DNA from: Malurus cyaneus samueli | Taxonomy: Eukaryota > Chordata > Aves > Passeriformes > Maluridae | Direction of reading: 5' to 3' | Assembly: GCA_009741485.1 (NCBI GenBank) | Contig: CM019237.1 | Span: 52,936,252 to 53,000,251 of the forward strand | Length of the DNA: 64,000 nt | Shown: positions 12,293 to 26,062 of the stretch, in pieces | Position numbering within the stretch: position 1 is the stretch's first letter | Layout: each line of letters opens with the position of its first letter | Program-made: the position numbers and the translations under genes | The notes under the pieces: model-generated | The model's database searches: none | The model's input: only the letters and a program-made list of their open reading frames with translations | Told to the model about the DNA's origin: nothing

Positions 12293-15200
12293 TATATATT
12301 AGAATAGTCATGCCAAAGATATTGTGGCTGGAAGATCCTATTGTATAATGCACCATTTAGGAAGGAAATAAAATGTGTATAAAAGGCACAATAGAACGTG
12401 CACGCCCATGTGCAGAGAGTCTACAAGCACATCTCTGAACCAAACAGGCTCTTCCCTTGTAAGTGCAGTTCCTTTTCCTTGGGGACTCAAACAGATTCTG
12501 ACCTCATGTCTCACATTTGCTGAAGTTTCAATTTGAGCAGTTGCTGTCAGGAAGCCATCATTCATAATTTACTGCTGGTTAAGAATCCTGTTCATGAGAA
12601 GGTCGTGTCTGATACAGAGGGGGATGTAATAAATTTCCTCTCTCAATAAGTAATCGCTCTAGACCAGGATGAAGTGGATAGAAGAAAAGCAGAAGAGGGG
12701 AAAACTTGTTAATGTTGTTGCTGCATCTTTTCTTCTTAGAACAAATGATCCTTAGTTCTTGGGAGAAACTTGAATTTGTGTGAGGCATCAGGAGACTTTT
12801 CTGCTGCTGAGAATTAACAGCAGCTCTAGATTATGTGATTTGTTCAGCTGTCCACCCTAGAAAAGGATGGAGAAAAGGATGAAGCAAAAATACAGAAATG
12901 TGTTTAAAGACAACTTTCAGCAAGTGTGTCTGTCGCCCTCAAAGCCTGAACAGATAAGCTAAGAGGACATCTGAGAGGAAGCCTCACAAACACTCTGGCT
13001 GTTGGTGGCCTCCTCTGGCAAACACTCAGACCCTGAGCATAAGCTATTGCTCTGAAGGGTGCAAGATCATGGGCAAGATCAGACCCAGCATCCACAGCAA
13101 AAATGGAAATCTCACTTAAAACTGAGCAAAAGGCCATGGCTTCAGTGATGGAAAAGGAAATGGCTTGACCAGAAGGAGACTTCAGGCACAGAACCAGTGC
13201 AAAGTGTCACATTTGCATTAGCCAGATTTTCCATTAACCCATACATCAAAGGCAAAATTTACATTCTGGCCTCATAAGAGTCTTTCCAAATATACTTATT
13301 GATATACAGTCGTGTGCAGCAGCAACATGCATACGGTTACACTGGTATACTGGAACCAGACAGGACCCCTTGCATTTTTAAATAGGTCTCAAAAGTGATT
13401 TATATTTTTTCTGGAAGAAAGTTGTCATTGCTTTTACCTCCATTTAACAGGGAAAACAGACAGAGACTTGAAAAGATTTGACTGATGATTGAGCTAGATC
13501 AGTAACAGAGACTCCTTCAACTCTGGTGCAGAGCCCTGGGACACACATTCCAGAGAAATTCAGCTATGATTCAAACTCTTGGATGTACCAACAGTTAATA
13601 TTAGTGAAGTGCTTCAAGATTATCATGGGTTTTTTTTTCATGGCCTCCAAAGTTAAGCAGCATCACTTCATTGGGACCCAGGCAATTTAAATTTTGGTTA
13701 ATGGGCAAACAATAATGAAAATTTACTGTCTCTTCACAAATATAATCAAGATAAAAACAAGGCTCAGCACAGAAATTGTCCACGAAAGGGCAGAGATGAA
13801 ACTGAAAACAGCTGGAGTATTATTTTTCATGCTGGGTGACAATACAAATTGCTAGTGAAGGAAGAGGGAAATATCCCGTGGCTGAGTGTGGTTTCTGAAG
13901 GGAAGCAACCTCTCACAGGGATTGGCAGTTATTGCTCAAAGATTTCAAATCCAGACATCAACACCAGGACTAAAAACTCAAGAAATCCAGGAGCAGGGAC
14001 CAATTCTTCTGCTGAATATCAGCCATACTTTGCATTCCCAGACCACACAGCCCTTTAACAGTTGATAAATATTGTGAGCCCACCATGGACTCTAGATACA
14101 CAAACATCTTTAGTTCTGGTGCTCCATCATTCTTATTTTTCTCAGCTTATTTATTCAAATGTGAATCCCTTTGAAAACAAATAAGAGGCTGTGCTTTTCA
14201 CCCTGTTTTGAGATCAGTTTTGTAAACTGTTAGAAAGGCAGGAAAATAAACGTTTCTTCTCTTGAGAAGAGACCCAGGAGATGGATAGCTTTGTCTTACA
14301 GAATGTCACACTGTGATGTCTGTCATGTAGAAGGGAAGTTTCACAAGTCATTAATTCAGCCAGCTGATGGGACAGAGTCTAATAGACAACATAAACTAGT
14401 TGGGAAGATATATATCAACAAACGTCTTTTTTTTTGGAGACTGAACATACTTTTCAACCTGCCTATTTGCTTTGTGGGAAATACGAGATCATAAGTGTAT
14501 TTTATTTTAACACTGTTGCACAAAGAATAATTTTTATGAGGTTAACAGAAAATCGCCACTGCATCAGAAATGGAGCAAAGAACAAAATCATTGATATGCA
14601 AATAATCACCTGGCAGTAGGTGCAATCCTACCATTGTTAACATGATTTCTGCTAAACTGGAAGAGTCAAAATATATGTTGCTGTGTAAAACATACAGTCT
14701 AAATTGAGATAACACATTATCAAGTGCTATTCAAAAATCAATCAGTAAAATAAAGGGCTTGTCTGCAGGACATGAGGAAGCTGCAAACTATTGTGAAAGC
14801 TATTATTTTAGTCACTGTAGTCACAAATTGAGAGGAAAAAAAAAGACAACTCTCTAGAGTTGTCTTCAGAGAAGGAAATGGAAATTAAAATGTTATCTGT
14901 GAATCCTAAAACTGAAGCTGCCTGGACTCTGCAGAACATAAAAGAGAAGGGGCCTGTGACTGCCAGTGAGCAGAGAGCCCATGATTTGAAAGATGGAGGG
15001 TGGATTTCTCTAAGCTGGCCCTGGATTCACCAGATGCTTATTTTCAACTTCTAGGTTAGAAGTGGGCTTAGACAGGAAGCCGTATTTGATACTGTGGTGT
15101 CCCACCAGGAGCAGAGGAAGCATTTCCAGATCGTGATACTACTAAGCACCAATGTGGATATCAACAACTTCCCTCCTTTGGAAGGGAGGGAGAGGGTGAG

Positions 15201-16734
15201 GAGGTATTTTAGTAGGAAAATGTGCTCACATGCCTGAGATTTGTGGCAAACTTAACAGTCTCTCTTCATCAGCAAAAAGAAAACACAACTCTGCCCACAT
15301 GTAGTTCCACACTGTGGATCGAGCTGTCAAAATACCTCCCACAGCTGAGACCTGGAGGACAGGCAAACACTCTGTGGCTGCTGAGACCTGTTACTGGAAC
15401 AAATAATGTGCTTTGTACGGCAGTTACAATAATTACAAACACCAAACATCTTGCAAACATCTTCGGGGTTTTTTTTTCCTTCAGCAGATTTTCCAAATCT
15501 GTAAACGCTGAACAAGCAGATAACCCCTCAGATGGAAAGTTGGGAGCTTTGTTGGCATCTGTTTATAGTTTTACAAGGATAAGTTTGTTAATGGAGGCTG
15601 AAGAGGAAATGAATTTGGAAGGACAGCTGGGTAAATCTGCAAGTGATGCTTCTCATCAGCACAGAGCTGATGTAACAAAGGATGTTCTGTCATTGGGGTC
15701 AGAGGCTTTATGAGTGCTAGCTTTGGAGCATGGATAAGTGCTACAGTCTGGCAAAATTTCAGCCCCAGGATTTAACCACAGCCTTTGCCGTTCTGCCTTG
15801 GGTGCCATCTGGATTAATTCAAATACTGTTCTTATCCTGCTTGACACAGATCACAGGAGTAGATTCACTTGGGTTTTCAGTGTATGCTCAAACAGTGACT
15901 CCAAATTTTTTGAGTTTTGAGTTATTCCCATGCCTAATTCCAACAATTAATTTTATGATTATTCAACATGAGATGCCCTCAGGAGTCAGATTTCCAGAGG
16001 GGTTAATGACTCATAACTCAAACGATTCACAGTAGCTCTAAAATACTGTTATAAAACCATAGGAAGATCATATTAAACCTAGAGAAACTCAGCAAGACAC
16101 TTCTGAGCTGACTACCCATCATCCCTTCTAATAAAAACGGATCTTGTAGAACAACTTCTACCAAATGTATTACCTAATTTCACAGGGATCTGAAATGTTT
16201 GTCACAGTGGGGGAAAAAATGGGGAGCTTTTAGAGTTTAAATTGATTTTCAGTGTGTCTGCTAAGGTTTTCTTTCCCCTGATTGTTAACTTAGGAGCACT
16301 TGAGCGCTGTGTAGCAGTCTCTCAATCAATACACCTAATTTTCTCATACGATAGGAATTAACACAAGCATAAGTTTAAATATTTCAAAAATAACATAATT
16401 ACCGTGATATCAGTGACTCACTGTTTTATTGGCTTCTGTGTTATCTCTGCATCAGACCAGAGCTGGATTTCCAGAGTCTTGCTTCAATTCTCTAACCTGG
16501 TTTTCAGCAGCAGCAGGTTTTGTCCCTGTTTCTCTGCAAACCACCCAGTTGTGCCTCTCAACCTGCTGCTGGGTTACCTCCAAGCATTAACCAGAATTTT
16601 TTGACAGTTAAAACCCATGAAATTGGATGTGCGTGTTCGCACCTTTAGGTGGGAATTCCCACAGCACAAATATGTTTGTCCTCAGTTATGTTCATGATTC
16701 TGTAAATCCAGAAATAGCACAAATACATTTGACA
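12293..16734. other. Intergenic DNA, no gene seen
   Basis: No recognisable exon or repeat. The longest open frame (plus strand, 15222-15713, 163 codons) shows no domain or motif I know and has no visible splice or promoter context. Treated as chance. Confidence 0.5.
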
Positions 16735-17243
16735 GTATCACAGAATGGCTTCGGCTGGAAGAGACCTCCAGCACCATTCATTCCAACCCCCTGGGCAGGG
16801 ACACCTTCCACTATCCCAGGTTACTGAGAGCCCCATCCAGCCTGGCCTTGGGCACTGCCAGGGATGGGGCCTCCCCACCCTCACAGGAAACATTTTTTTT
16901 TCCCTTATCCAATCTAAAACTCCTCTCTGTCAGTGTGAAGCCATTCCCCCTGTTCTGTCACTCCAGGCCCTTGTAAAGAGTCTCTCTCCATCTTTCCTGT
17001 GGGCTCCCTTCAGGCACTGCAAGGCCACAGTGAAGTCACCCCAAAGCCTTCTCTTCTCCAGGTGAACAATCCCAACTCTCTCAGCCTTTCCTCCCAGCAG
17101 AGCTGCTCCATCCCTCTGATCCCCTCGGTGTCCCTGCTCTGGACTGGCTCCAGCAGCTCCCTGTCCTTGCTGTGCTGGGCCCAGGGCTGGATGCAGCCCT
17201 GCAGGAGGGGCTCAGCAAAGAGGGGCAGAATCCCCTTCCTTGA
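16735..17243 (-). mobile_element. CR1 LINE 3' fragment, minus orientation
   Basis: The left edge is the reverse complement of the CR1 3' terminus (TATCACAGAATGGCTTCGGC, then GGAAGAGACCTCCAGCACC). It is followed rightwards by CCCCATCCAGCCTGGCCTTG, AAGAGTCTCTCTCCATC, AGGCACTGCAAGGCCACAG and CTGGACTGGCTCCAGCAGC. At about 510 bp it is one of the two longer copies here and reaches into the end of the old ORF2/3' UTR region. The plus-strand frames across it are antisense artefacts. Confidence 0.92.
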
Positions 17244-17985
17244 TAAATTGGAAAGCTAAGGAAGAAAAGAGATTTTGTGAGCATTTTACTGTCTCATCCA
17301 TCCAAGATTAGGTTAATTTTCAGAGTTTTCTTTTATTCCACAAATCATAATTTTCCAGTCTTTTCTAGATGTTTGAAGATCAGATGTCACTACTCAGAAG
17401 TTGTATCAGCACTTGCATATTTCCTCTCTTCATTCCAGCCATACACACATCCTTTGCATGACTACATCTTTTTCACTAATTATGGCTGTTCTGAGACTTC
17501 AGGTGCCTTCAGACCCCTCATCTTAGAAACTGAGGAATTTTTTTGGACATGATGCCAGAGAACAGTCAAAAATATTTGAATTCCCTGTCATTAAGGTAGT
17601 GAGGGTTAATTTGAGATTTTATTGGGGGAAAGTATGCATAGCTGGTAAAATGCATAGAAGCAAAATTTGTATTTAATTTGATTTCTTGTTATCTCCATAT
17701 ATCATATTTTCCTTTTCACTTGCTGCTTCACTCCCACCCATTCTCATAACCTGCACATCACTTTAGTCTGAGATATTTCCTGTGCGTTAACTGCATTTCA
17801 TTGGCTGCCAATTCAGTCGTCTGTTTCTGCACTTGCATTTGTATTTAGGCAACATGATGAAAATTAATATCATAATTACACCATTCAAGCAAATCACATG
17901 AATTAAATCTGTGTCTAGCTGGCCGAAAATATCTGTGTCATTGGAGTGTGTATTTGTTTTTCCTTCTCCAGTAGCATCACAAGAC
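17244..17985. other. Intergenic DNA, no gene seen
   Basis: AT-rich unique-looking sequence without recognisable genes, RNA or repeats. Confidence 0.45.
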
Positions 17986-18170
17986 AGTGTCGTGGTTTAA
18001 CCCCAGCCAGCAACTGACTACCACACAGCCACTCACTGTGCCATGCCACTGGCAACTCCATCCCAGCTCAAACCTGGCCAACAGTGGAAAAACTGCTCCT
18101 GTGTTATTCCATGGATAAGTACTCCACAAAGGAAGAGCAACACTCAAACTCGTTTCCTTTTTAAGGGTCA
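17986..18170. mobile_element. Fragment of an avian endogenous-retrovirus LTR (candidate)
   Basis: The words GTGTCGTGGTTTAACCCCAG and CCAGCAACTGACTACCACA, followed by CAGCCACTCACTG, resemble the left terminus of an LTR family that I remember as abundant in passerines. The resemblance fades after about 18060 and the right edge is uncertain. No internal retroviral genes are present nearby. The family name needs a repeat-library search. Confidence 0.55.
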
Positions 18171-21100
18171 TATTTTAATTTTCTCACAAAATATTTATTC
18201 TGATTTTCTTAAAGCTCTTACAGAAGATGTGACACGGTTCATTTTGAACAAACTTCTAATGGCACCAAACCCACGCACCTTCTTTTGTATTTGCCCAGTT
18301 GCAATATCCCTTTTATTGAAACCTTAACATTCCTGTGTTCTACCACCACAGGAAGGCATCCCTTATTTCTTAGGTCTACATTGTGCAGTAGTTTCTACAT
18401 TGGTGTTTCATTGACTGGGATGAACTGTGCTCTTAAATTCTACTGAGGTCTTCAAAGAAAGCAAACAGATCACACTGACGGGATCCAGTGCACTAATGCA
18501 CTTTGCAGCAGGTATTTGAAACCAGTTGGCTGTGCAAGTTTGTAATAGAATGAGCTGCAAAGAAACTAATGACACTGTTGGTATCTTCCCCAGAGCAGCT
18601 GTTTGATATCAAACAAATCTGTGCTTAACCCACCAAAGTCATTAATCATTCCCAGCCTCTAATGTCAGACTTCCTAATGGCTTGGGCAACTTCTTTGAGA
18701 AGTCTCACATCATTTCCTGTCAGATTTGTCTCCAAAGTACAGCCAGCATGATTGAGAGAGAGCTTGTCCCATACACCTTTTTAACTGCAGAAACTAAGGA
18801 CTTTGTGGTTCATTAAATTAAATAAGACAATGTAATAATTTTATTGCAGAATATCAGGTTAAATCCATGTACATGTATTTGAACTATTGCTAGCACTGCA
18901 ATCTGATCAAATTTCTGTCCAGGCTCTTTTCAGTTTCCCATTTAGTTTGGAAACTGATTTAATTGCTGTGGTACAAACCCCCTTAATTAAGGGCCTGCTT
19001 GGGTTTTTTTAAGCCAATTCCATGATGAGTTCAAACAAATCATAATAAACCTTTCTTCCAAGGAAGTGAACAACAACTTTATTGAATTTGATGCCACTCT
19101 AATTACATTATTCAAATAATGTCAGTTTATTTATAGGAGAGGTGACTGTAAAAAGCAATGTCTGTGTCTCCCTATATATAATTAAGTTTGTTATTTCCTG
19201 CCAGGAAGTCACCAGAACATGGGTTAGGAGGAACAGATCAGGCCAGATCCCGGTACTTGGGAAAAAAGATTTTTTTTCTCAGTACAAACCGAATCTATGT
19301 AAATTGATAGAGCATGAAGTCCTAGGAGTGAAAAAGATCTTGGGATTGCTGAAAACAATGGGTTATCCTACTGTATTTCCAGTATTTCTTGTTGCTTTGG
19401 GGCTTTTTGTTGTTGCTGTTGTTGGGGAACCATCATTCATCTGTGTCTCCAATTACCTGTTTTCCTTCCTGTCATTTTTTGTTGGTAGGCACTCAGCTTC
19501 ATGTTGCACTCTCGCCTTGTTTTTCCTGCCACATCACCTTCTTTTATCTACCCCATCTCCTGCCTTTCCCTTCCTTATCTTCTGCAGAGGAAATTGGGAG
19601 GCAGCAAACTCTTCAGGGCTGTTAGCTGGCTCTCAGATGTGAGAGCCAGTCAAATCCAGGAGTGGTACTAGACACACGAGAGCATTTCACCTTCAACCAA
19701 CAGTGCTCCAACACTGCCAATGCAAAACAGTGGCATGGATGATTATTGCTGGATTGCAGTTTCTTCCCAGGCCTGCCAGGTGAGTTGCACAGCTGACATA
19801 TGTAAAGTGGAAGTGACAATTTAAAAGACTGCTTGCAGGTTTCTGACAGAAAAGAGATCCTTCCAGAGCAGCGTGCTCCGATCACTCAGCACACAGAGCT
19901 CCGAGGGATAAAGTGAATGAGTGCTGAGGCTCAGGGCTCACAGCACCAGGGCAGGAGATGGACACTGGGGACACAGAGGAAGGACAATTTAATAACAAGA
20001 AACTCTTCATTTCACCTCCTCCCAGCCATTCCCACTCATGCAAAGAGCACCTGGACAGAGAACTGCACTTGGACTGAGGTCAAAATATAAATAGATCCCC
20101 AATTTCAGTAGAAGCTCGGGAATTCAATTACAGCTCTGCAATGCAGACAACTCTGCTGTACCGCAAGAGGTGTGAGCAGAATCCACCATTTCCTAATGCA
20201 AACATGGCAAACTCCTCTCCCCTGTGCTGAGCAAAACCAGAAGTTAAGTGCATGTGTTGTTGCCTAATTGTAGTTAACAAACCCAGGAGGAAGGGAAAGT
20301 GCAGCCCAGGGCATAATTCCAGGAAGAGAAGGTGCCTGGTAGGGAGAGGACAGATATGGACAGATTGGGCAGAGAGGGAAGGCAGGAAGGGGAAGGGTTT
20401 CTGTGTCTCAGTGCTTTCACTCGCTCCTTTGACTTTCACAGCACATGGCTGTGAGATAATTCTCAGGAGAGAATTAGGAGATAATTCTGTCTCTGCAAAG
20501 TTTCTCAGGCTCTCTGTTGCACTCCCTCAAAATTTAAAAGCTCTTTAGGGGTCAATATTCCACTCACAAGGTTGTAATTTCAAAAAATCACAAGGTTTCC
20601 AGGCTTCACCTTGACTGAAGTGTTACAAACATCTGATTTGAAGAAAATGAAGCCAAAAACTTGAATCACCCCAGCTCCTCTCCTTCCTACAATTTAAGGA
20701 GAAATATCTGTACACATTAATGGAAATGTTTTTGTAACAAAAATAAATGTGTCATTTAATGAGTGTGGATGTTTATGCTAAAAAACGTGCAGAGCAATTG
20801 AAGTAATAGTCCCATTCCCAAAAAATCAAAACAATTCAGACTTCACCTTTCATTCAGGAATTTGCACATTGACTGATACGCACAGTAGATTATTATTAGG
20901 AGTAAATCATTAACTCCAGATATACTGGTGCACACTAAGGTCTGTTTTTCCAGATCTGTTCTGACATAGGTGCAAAGACAGCAGACCCAGCACTGCAGAG
21001 ATCTGTGTTTGGCTGATTGACATTTGTCACACTACTCATAAGGACGTTGTTTCAATGCCTGGAGAAAGACTAGCTTTTCCTACAGCCCCCAATATGTCCT

Positions 21101-22730
21101 TGGCACATTGATTCTCCTCTCTCCATCTGTAGCTGTGGAGAAATGCCACCCAACCCATTCTGTGGGACACTGGAGGTGTCACTCATGGGAAGTGTTACCT
21201 GGTGGGGTTGTTTGTACGATGAGGAGAAGCAGCTCGGCTTGCTCTCACACCACACAGAGTTTATGCACCTGACTTTTCAAAAATCTCGAAGAAAGCAGCT
21301 TGTCCATGAAGAAGAGTCCCGGGAAAACCCAGATAGTCCATTCCTGCCACTGGAAACCTTCAGATCCTGCAGATGCCACAGCAGCATGGTTTTCCTTGCC
21401 AAAAGAGATCTGTTACTCAGATCAGTCATCAGAACTTCCACCCATCCTTTTATGAACACCTAAAGGGAACTGAGAACTCTCCACAAACTTGACAGTCACT
21501 GATATCTCACTCTTTGCAACTGTTTGTAATTTCCTGCATCTGTCCTGCTCCTCTTTTTATGTATCCACCTCACAGCAAGTCTTTAGGTGCAGGGCTGCCT
21601 TCCAGTCTGACAAAAGTGAACCAGACCCTCAGGATTCATTTCCAAGGATATTTTGCTTTCAACTGAACACCAAGAAAAAAAATTTGATGCCACTTGGAGA
21701 AGAGGGGAACAATCAATCCTACACGATTCACTAGGGAAAATGTGCTCTCACTTTGTACATGTCACATGTGTACATCAGAATTCACAAACTCAAAGGTTAA
21801 CATACGGGGAAAAAAACCAAAAAAAAAAAAAGCCAACGGAGGACTTTCCAACCAGCTCCAAAAATAAGCTTTTAGAGGAGAAAATGGTTATTCCAGAAGA
21901 TTCATTCCTAAAGCACAGAACTCATTGGACTGCAACAGGAAGCCAACAATTCCCTTCAAGTTTACTCCTGCCCACCTCCAAGTTTAGCAAGCACTACACA
22001 GCTCCTAAAACAGAGGTGATTAGAGTAACGTGTGGACAGAACCACCAAGGAGCACCAGCATCATCTGCAAAACCACTTCCTTGTTCTGCAGATGAGAAAT
22101 ACTTATTCCATATTTTATACAGGAGAGGAAAAAATTTACAATCAATGAAACTCAAGGGTATACCTTTCTACAGGTTACACTTATCCAGCTGGAACAATGA
22201 AGATAAGCTAAATCCCAATTAATAACACTTAAAAACCATGTTTGTTACTTCTGGAATAATAATCGGAGAATTAAAAATGCTAGATAAGAAAGCTCCCCTA
22301 TGTCTAAAGAAACATACTAGAGGAAGCTGTGACATTTAAACAGCTAGAAATAAAAAGATGGCATTAATGCTTCTGTAGAAGCAAGTACCACGCCCCAAAA
22401 GGAAAAATGATCAGAACCAGCTACTTTAATGTGCTACTTCAGATATTTCACACTGAATACTTATGCTGGAAACAACGTTTTGTGCCAGATCCAAGATCTT
22501 TTGAAGTTATTCACATTCTGTCACTAGCTTCAAAAGGAAACAAGATTTGCCTTGCAAAAAAAATCAAGAGAGCTGCAACTATATACAGGCAAATTACTTC
22601 ATGGCAGCTTTGGTTGCAATTGGTACAGAATTTAGGATGATTAACTAAGTTAGTGACATGTTCTGGTAAAGGCCAAATTCAAACACCTCAAATATAAAGG
22701 AAAATTAACTCCCAAAACACCTGAATTGCA
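18171..22730. other. Intergenic DNA, no gene seen
   Basis: No recognisable exon. The largest open frames (19142-19642 plus; 21653-22222 plus, 189 codons) have no motif that I know, contain homopolymer-derived Lys runs, and lack splice or promoter context, so I leave them out as genes. Confidence 0.45.
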
Positions 22731-23266
22731 GGATCATAGAATGGTTTGGTTTGGAATGGACTTTAAAAGTTCATCTGTGGGGAGGAGAGGTGTTCAGGAA
22801 GGCATTCAGGAGTTGTTGGGTGCACATTGGGAGTGGACACCTTCCACTATCCCAGGCTGCTCAGAGCCCCATCCAGCCTGGCCTTGGACACTGCCAGGGA
22901 TGGGGCAGCCACAGCTTCTCTGGGCAACCTGTGCCAGGGCCTCACCACCCTCACAGGGAACAATTTCTTCCCCAGATCCAATCTAAAGCTCTTTTCTATC
23001 AGCCATTCCCACCCCCCCATCCCCCAGGCCCTTGTCAAGAGTCTCTCTCCATCTTTCCTGCAGGCTCTCTTCAGGCACTGCAAGGCCACAGTGAGGTCAC
23101 CCCAAAGCCTTCTCTTGTCTAGGCTGAACAAACCCAACTCTCTCAGCCTTTCCTCCCAGCAGAGCTGCTCCATCCCTCTGATCCCCAGTCCCTGCTCTGG
23201 ACTGGCTCCAGCAGCTCCCTGTCCTTGCTGTGCTGGGCCCAGGGCTGGATGCAGAATCCCCCACTC
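22731..23266 (-). mobile_element. CR1 LINE 3' fragment, minus orientation
   Basis: It begins with the reverse-complement CR1 tail GGATCATAGAATGGTTTGG. It then runs through CCATCCAGCCTGGCCTTGGA, GGGCAACCTGTGCCAGGGCC, TCAAGAGTCTCTCTCCATC, GGCACTGCAAGGCCACAGTG and CTGGACTGGCTCCAGCAGC. It parallels the copy at 16735-17243 over nearly its whole length, in the same orientation. The 167-codon plus-strand frame at 22827-23330 is an antisense artefact of this repeat. Confidence 0.93.
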
Positions 23267-24184
23267 TCGTGCTGCCCATGGGGCTCTGGGTATAGCTCAG
23301 GATATAATTTTCAGCCCAGGATACAGATGAGGTTGTAACATTCTACACAAAAAAAGTATTCCTCTGAGGAGAATGGGGGTGGGACATCTTCAGTACACCC
23401 AGCTTACACATTTACCTAATGTATATATATTAAGACAGTGAATTTTACAAAGAGATTTATTGTGCAAGAATGATTTTCATGCTCATTTACAATGAAATAA
23501 TTAGTTTTAACAAATAATCATGCCATTGCTTAATTTCAACACTAAACAGAATATTTACATTCAAGTTTACATCTTTGTTCAAGTTCCATGTATGGCATTG
23601 TCAGAATTAAGTAAGAATGCATCTTTAAATCAAAGTTTGCTTTTCTTTTTACAGTAGAATATCACCACCTTTCAAACTTCCACTGGAAATGACACATTTC
23701 CTACCTTTGCAGTACCTTTATGTCCCAGCTACAGCACTGGAAATGAACAAAAAAAACCAAAAAAACCCCCCAAAAAAACCTAAACCCAAAACCAACAAGA
23801 ATCCTTTGTACTGAATGTTCATCCAGAACTTGAACTGTGATCTTTAACCTGGGGAACTGATAAAACTTCTGCTCTTTTGTCCACGTCAGGACACATCCTG
23901 CAATACTTCTCAGCTAGGAAGCAGCAGGCTCATATAGTGTGACCACACACTCAATGCAGATCTACTGCAGGATGGATGTTTACTGAGGCTACAATATCAA
24001 AAACTAATCCTTCTCCACGAAACTTCCAAACACCCCAAAAAAATCCCCAACAAACCAAAGAAAAAACACCCAAACTCCAAAACAGCAAACACTCCACTCC
24101 TGTAATTTAAACCCTGATCTACTTGCTTAAGTGGGGGACTTCTAAAGAATGTTTTAGCTTTAGAGATATATTTCCTGCCTCAAG
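23267..24184. other. Intergenic DNA with an A/C-rich low-complexity patch
   Basis: About 23747-23800 consists of A runs interrupted by C (AAACC, CCCCCC) and a similar patch lies at 24038-24085. No gene seen. Confidence 0.45.
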
Positions 24185-24693
24185 ATACCTCAGCAGAAGT
24201 ACAAAAATGAGAAAAGTTGGAGTAATAACAGAAGGAAACCAAGGGACTGCAGCCTATGGGAAGGGTCATGTTGGAGAAAGTCATGAAGGATTGTATCCCA
24301 TGGGAGGAATGCCACACTGCAAGAGAAAAAGAGTGGAAGGACGAAGAAGCAGCAGAGAAAAAACCTTGAGAACTAACTATAGCCCTCATTCTCCATCTCC
24401 CTGTGCCACTTGGAGGGAGGAGGCAGGAGAGTTGTGAGTGCAGTTGAGCCCAGGAAGAAGGTGTTTTAAGATCTGTTCTTATTTCTTCCTATCCCCATCT
24501 GCTATTAATTGTCAATAAATTCAGTTAATTTGCCCAAACAGAATCTGATGGTAATTAGTAAGTGATCTCTTCCTGTCTTCACCTCAACCCATGAGCTTTT
24601 CATCATATTTTCTTCTCTGTCTTATTGAAGTGGGTGAGAAACATAGCTGCTTTGTGGGTACCTGGGGACCAGCCAAGGACAACACATCACACC
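24185..24693 (+). mobile_element. Endogenous-retrovirus LTR remnant
   Basis: Several words in order resemble a passerine LTR that I know: AAGGGACTGCAGCCTATGGG, then TGGGAGGAATGCCACACTGC, GAGCCCAGGAAGAAGGTG, a TCAATAAATTCAGTTAAT poly(A)-signal region, AAGTGATCTCTTCCTGTC, CTCAACCCATGAGCTTTTC, and a terminal TGGGTACCTGGGGACCAGCC. The AATAAA with the following region marks the R/U5 part. The 5' edge is not clear. It stands alone with no gag, pol or env next to it, so it looks like a decayed solo LTR. A direct target duplication was not found by eye. Confidence 0.65.
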
Positions 24694-25998
24694 TTCACCC
24701 AAATGGAAAAATGGAATATACTTAAGGTATAGGTAAATTGTATTGAAATTATGCTTCCTATAGACTCAAAATGGAAATAATTTCCCCTCTATTTTTCTCC
24801 CTTATAGCTGGGTGGTTTGTGTGAATTTGTAAATTGGAAGCTGGTGACTCTTATTTTATAGAAGCACAATGCCTTATTTGATGGAAACAAGAAAAAATTA
24901 AATTACAGGAATTCATATTTTCAGAAAAACTAAAGCAAAGCCCAAATTTATTAGGATTTTTTTTAAGTAGAAGCTTCAAAATGTAAGTATTCCTCTTACA
25001 CAAAATGAGTGTGTAAATAAGGCAAAATGAAATAACTTCTCTTTTTCTGCCTCTTAATCTCAAGTGCTCAGTTATGACAGAACTTAAGTTTTTTTAAAAA
25101 AAAAAAACGTTTTGTAAAATGAAATGCTGATAATGACCCTCAGTAGCAGGGAAACTGTTACTTCCCTATTAAAATAAATAGTATAGTAAAAATGTCAGTG
25201 ATTTTTTTTTTTTTCTGCCAGAATAAAGCTACCTGTTCAATAAAAGGAAATGTTCATGTTCATGTTAGAAGAAATTATTTGTTGATTAATGTACCACATG
25301 GAGATTTTATCGATTTAATTAGGGTGTAGATTTTTTCTGCAGCTCCTTATATTGGAATATTTCCTACAAGTGAAAACAGGTGTACTTGAAATGGTAGGAT
25401 ATTTATTTTAAGCAGTTACATGTAAAAGTACCTGTAAATTGTATAGCTTTGTTTTTAAAGCAGTCACATCAGTAGTAACTTTACAATAAGAGATGAAGGC
25501 TACAGAAAAATCCCATTCTTTGTTATTTACTCATGCTACAAGAAATCTTCTGGAAAACTTGCTGTTTTATTGAATTTTAAAAAATTTAGGAAAGTGTTCC
25601 CATAAAACATATTTTACCAAATGAAAGAGCAAAGTGACTAGATAGTTTCATAGTTTTATAGTAAGTGATGGAGAGGGTCTTGAGCACTGAACTATGCAAT
25701 GTTCAGATGCCCAGTATGATCTGTGAAATGCACAGTTTTTGGGTAGCCTAGGAATGTCATGCTAAGTAAGTTTAGTTGCTGAATGTACTGGAAGGAGGTT
25801 AGCTGTACCACCTGCAAAGCATAAAATACATATGGAAAAGTGAATACTTAAACCATGTTTCAGAGCAGCCATCTAGCTGGCTGGACTTTAATAACCTTTT
25901 CTTCCTCTGAATTTCAGACCAGAACAGTTTTTAGGTTTGGAAGCAGCACTCCTCTAGCCCAGACTATGAAACAAAATGGCCCATTACATATGAAATGA
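24694..25998. other. AT-rich intergenic DNA, no gene seen
   Basis: Homopolymer A/T runs at 25090-25108 and 25202-25214. No exon, RNA gene or named repeat recognised. Confidence 0.45.
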
Positions 25999-26062
25999 GG
26001 GAAAGAAAGAAAAGAAAGAAAGAAAGAGAAAGAAAGAAAGAAAGAGAAACAAAGAAAGAAAT
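25999..26062 (+). repeat. (GAAA)n microsatellite
   Basis: About 64 bp of GAAA units with a few interruptions (AAAAG, GAGAAA, ACAAAG). Purine-only on the plus strand, so it is expected to vary in length between individuals. Confidence 0.95.

Noticed and set aside
15222..15713. 163-codon plus-strand frame
   Set aside because: No family resemblance; no repeat or exon borders; probably chance.
21653..22222. 189-codon plus-strand frame
   Set aside because: Contains a Lys run from an A homopolymer, no recognisable motif, and no splice or promoter context; length is within chance for a 64-kb window.
22827..23330. 167-codon plus-strand frame
   Set aside because: It is the antisense reading of a CR1 fragment; the same Ser/Leu-rich translation appears at the CR1 copy at 16745-17259.
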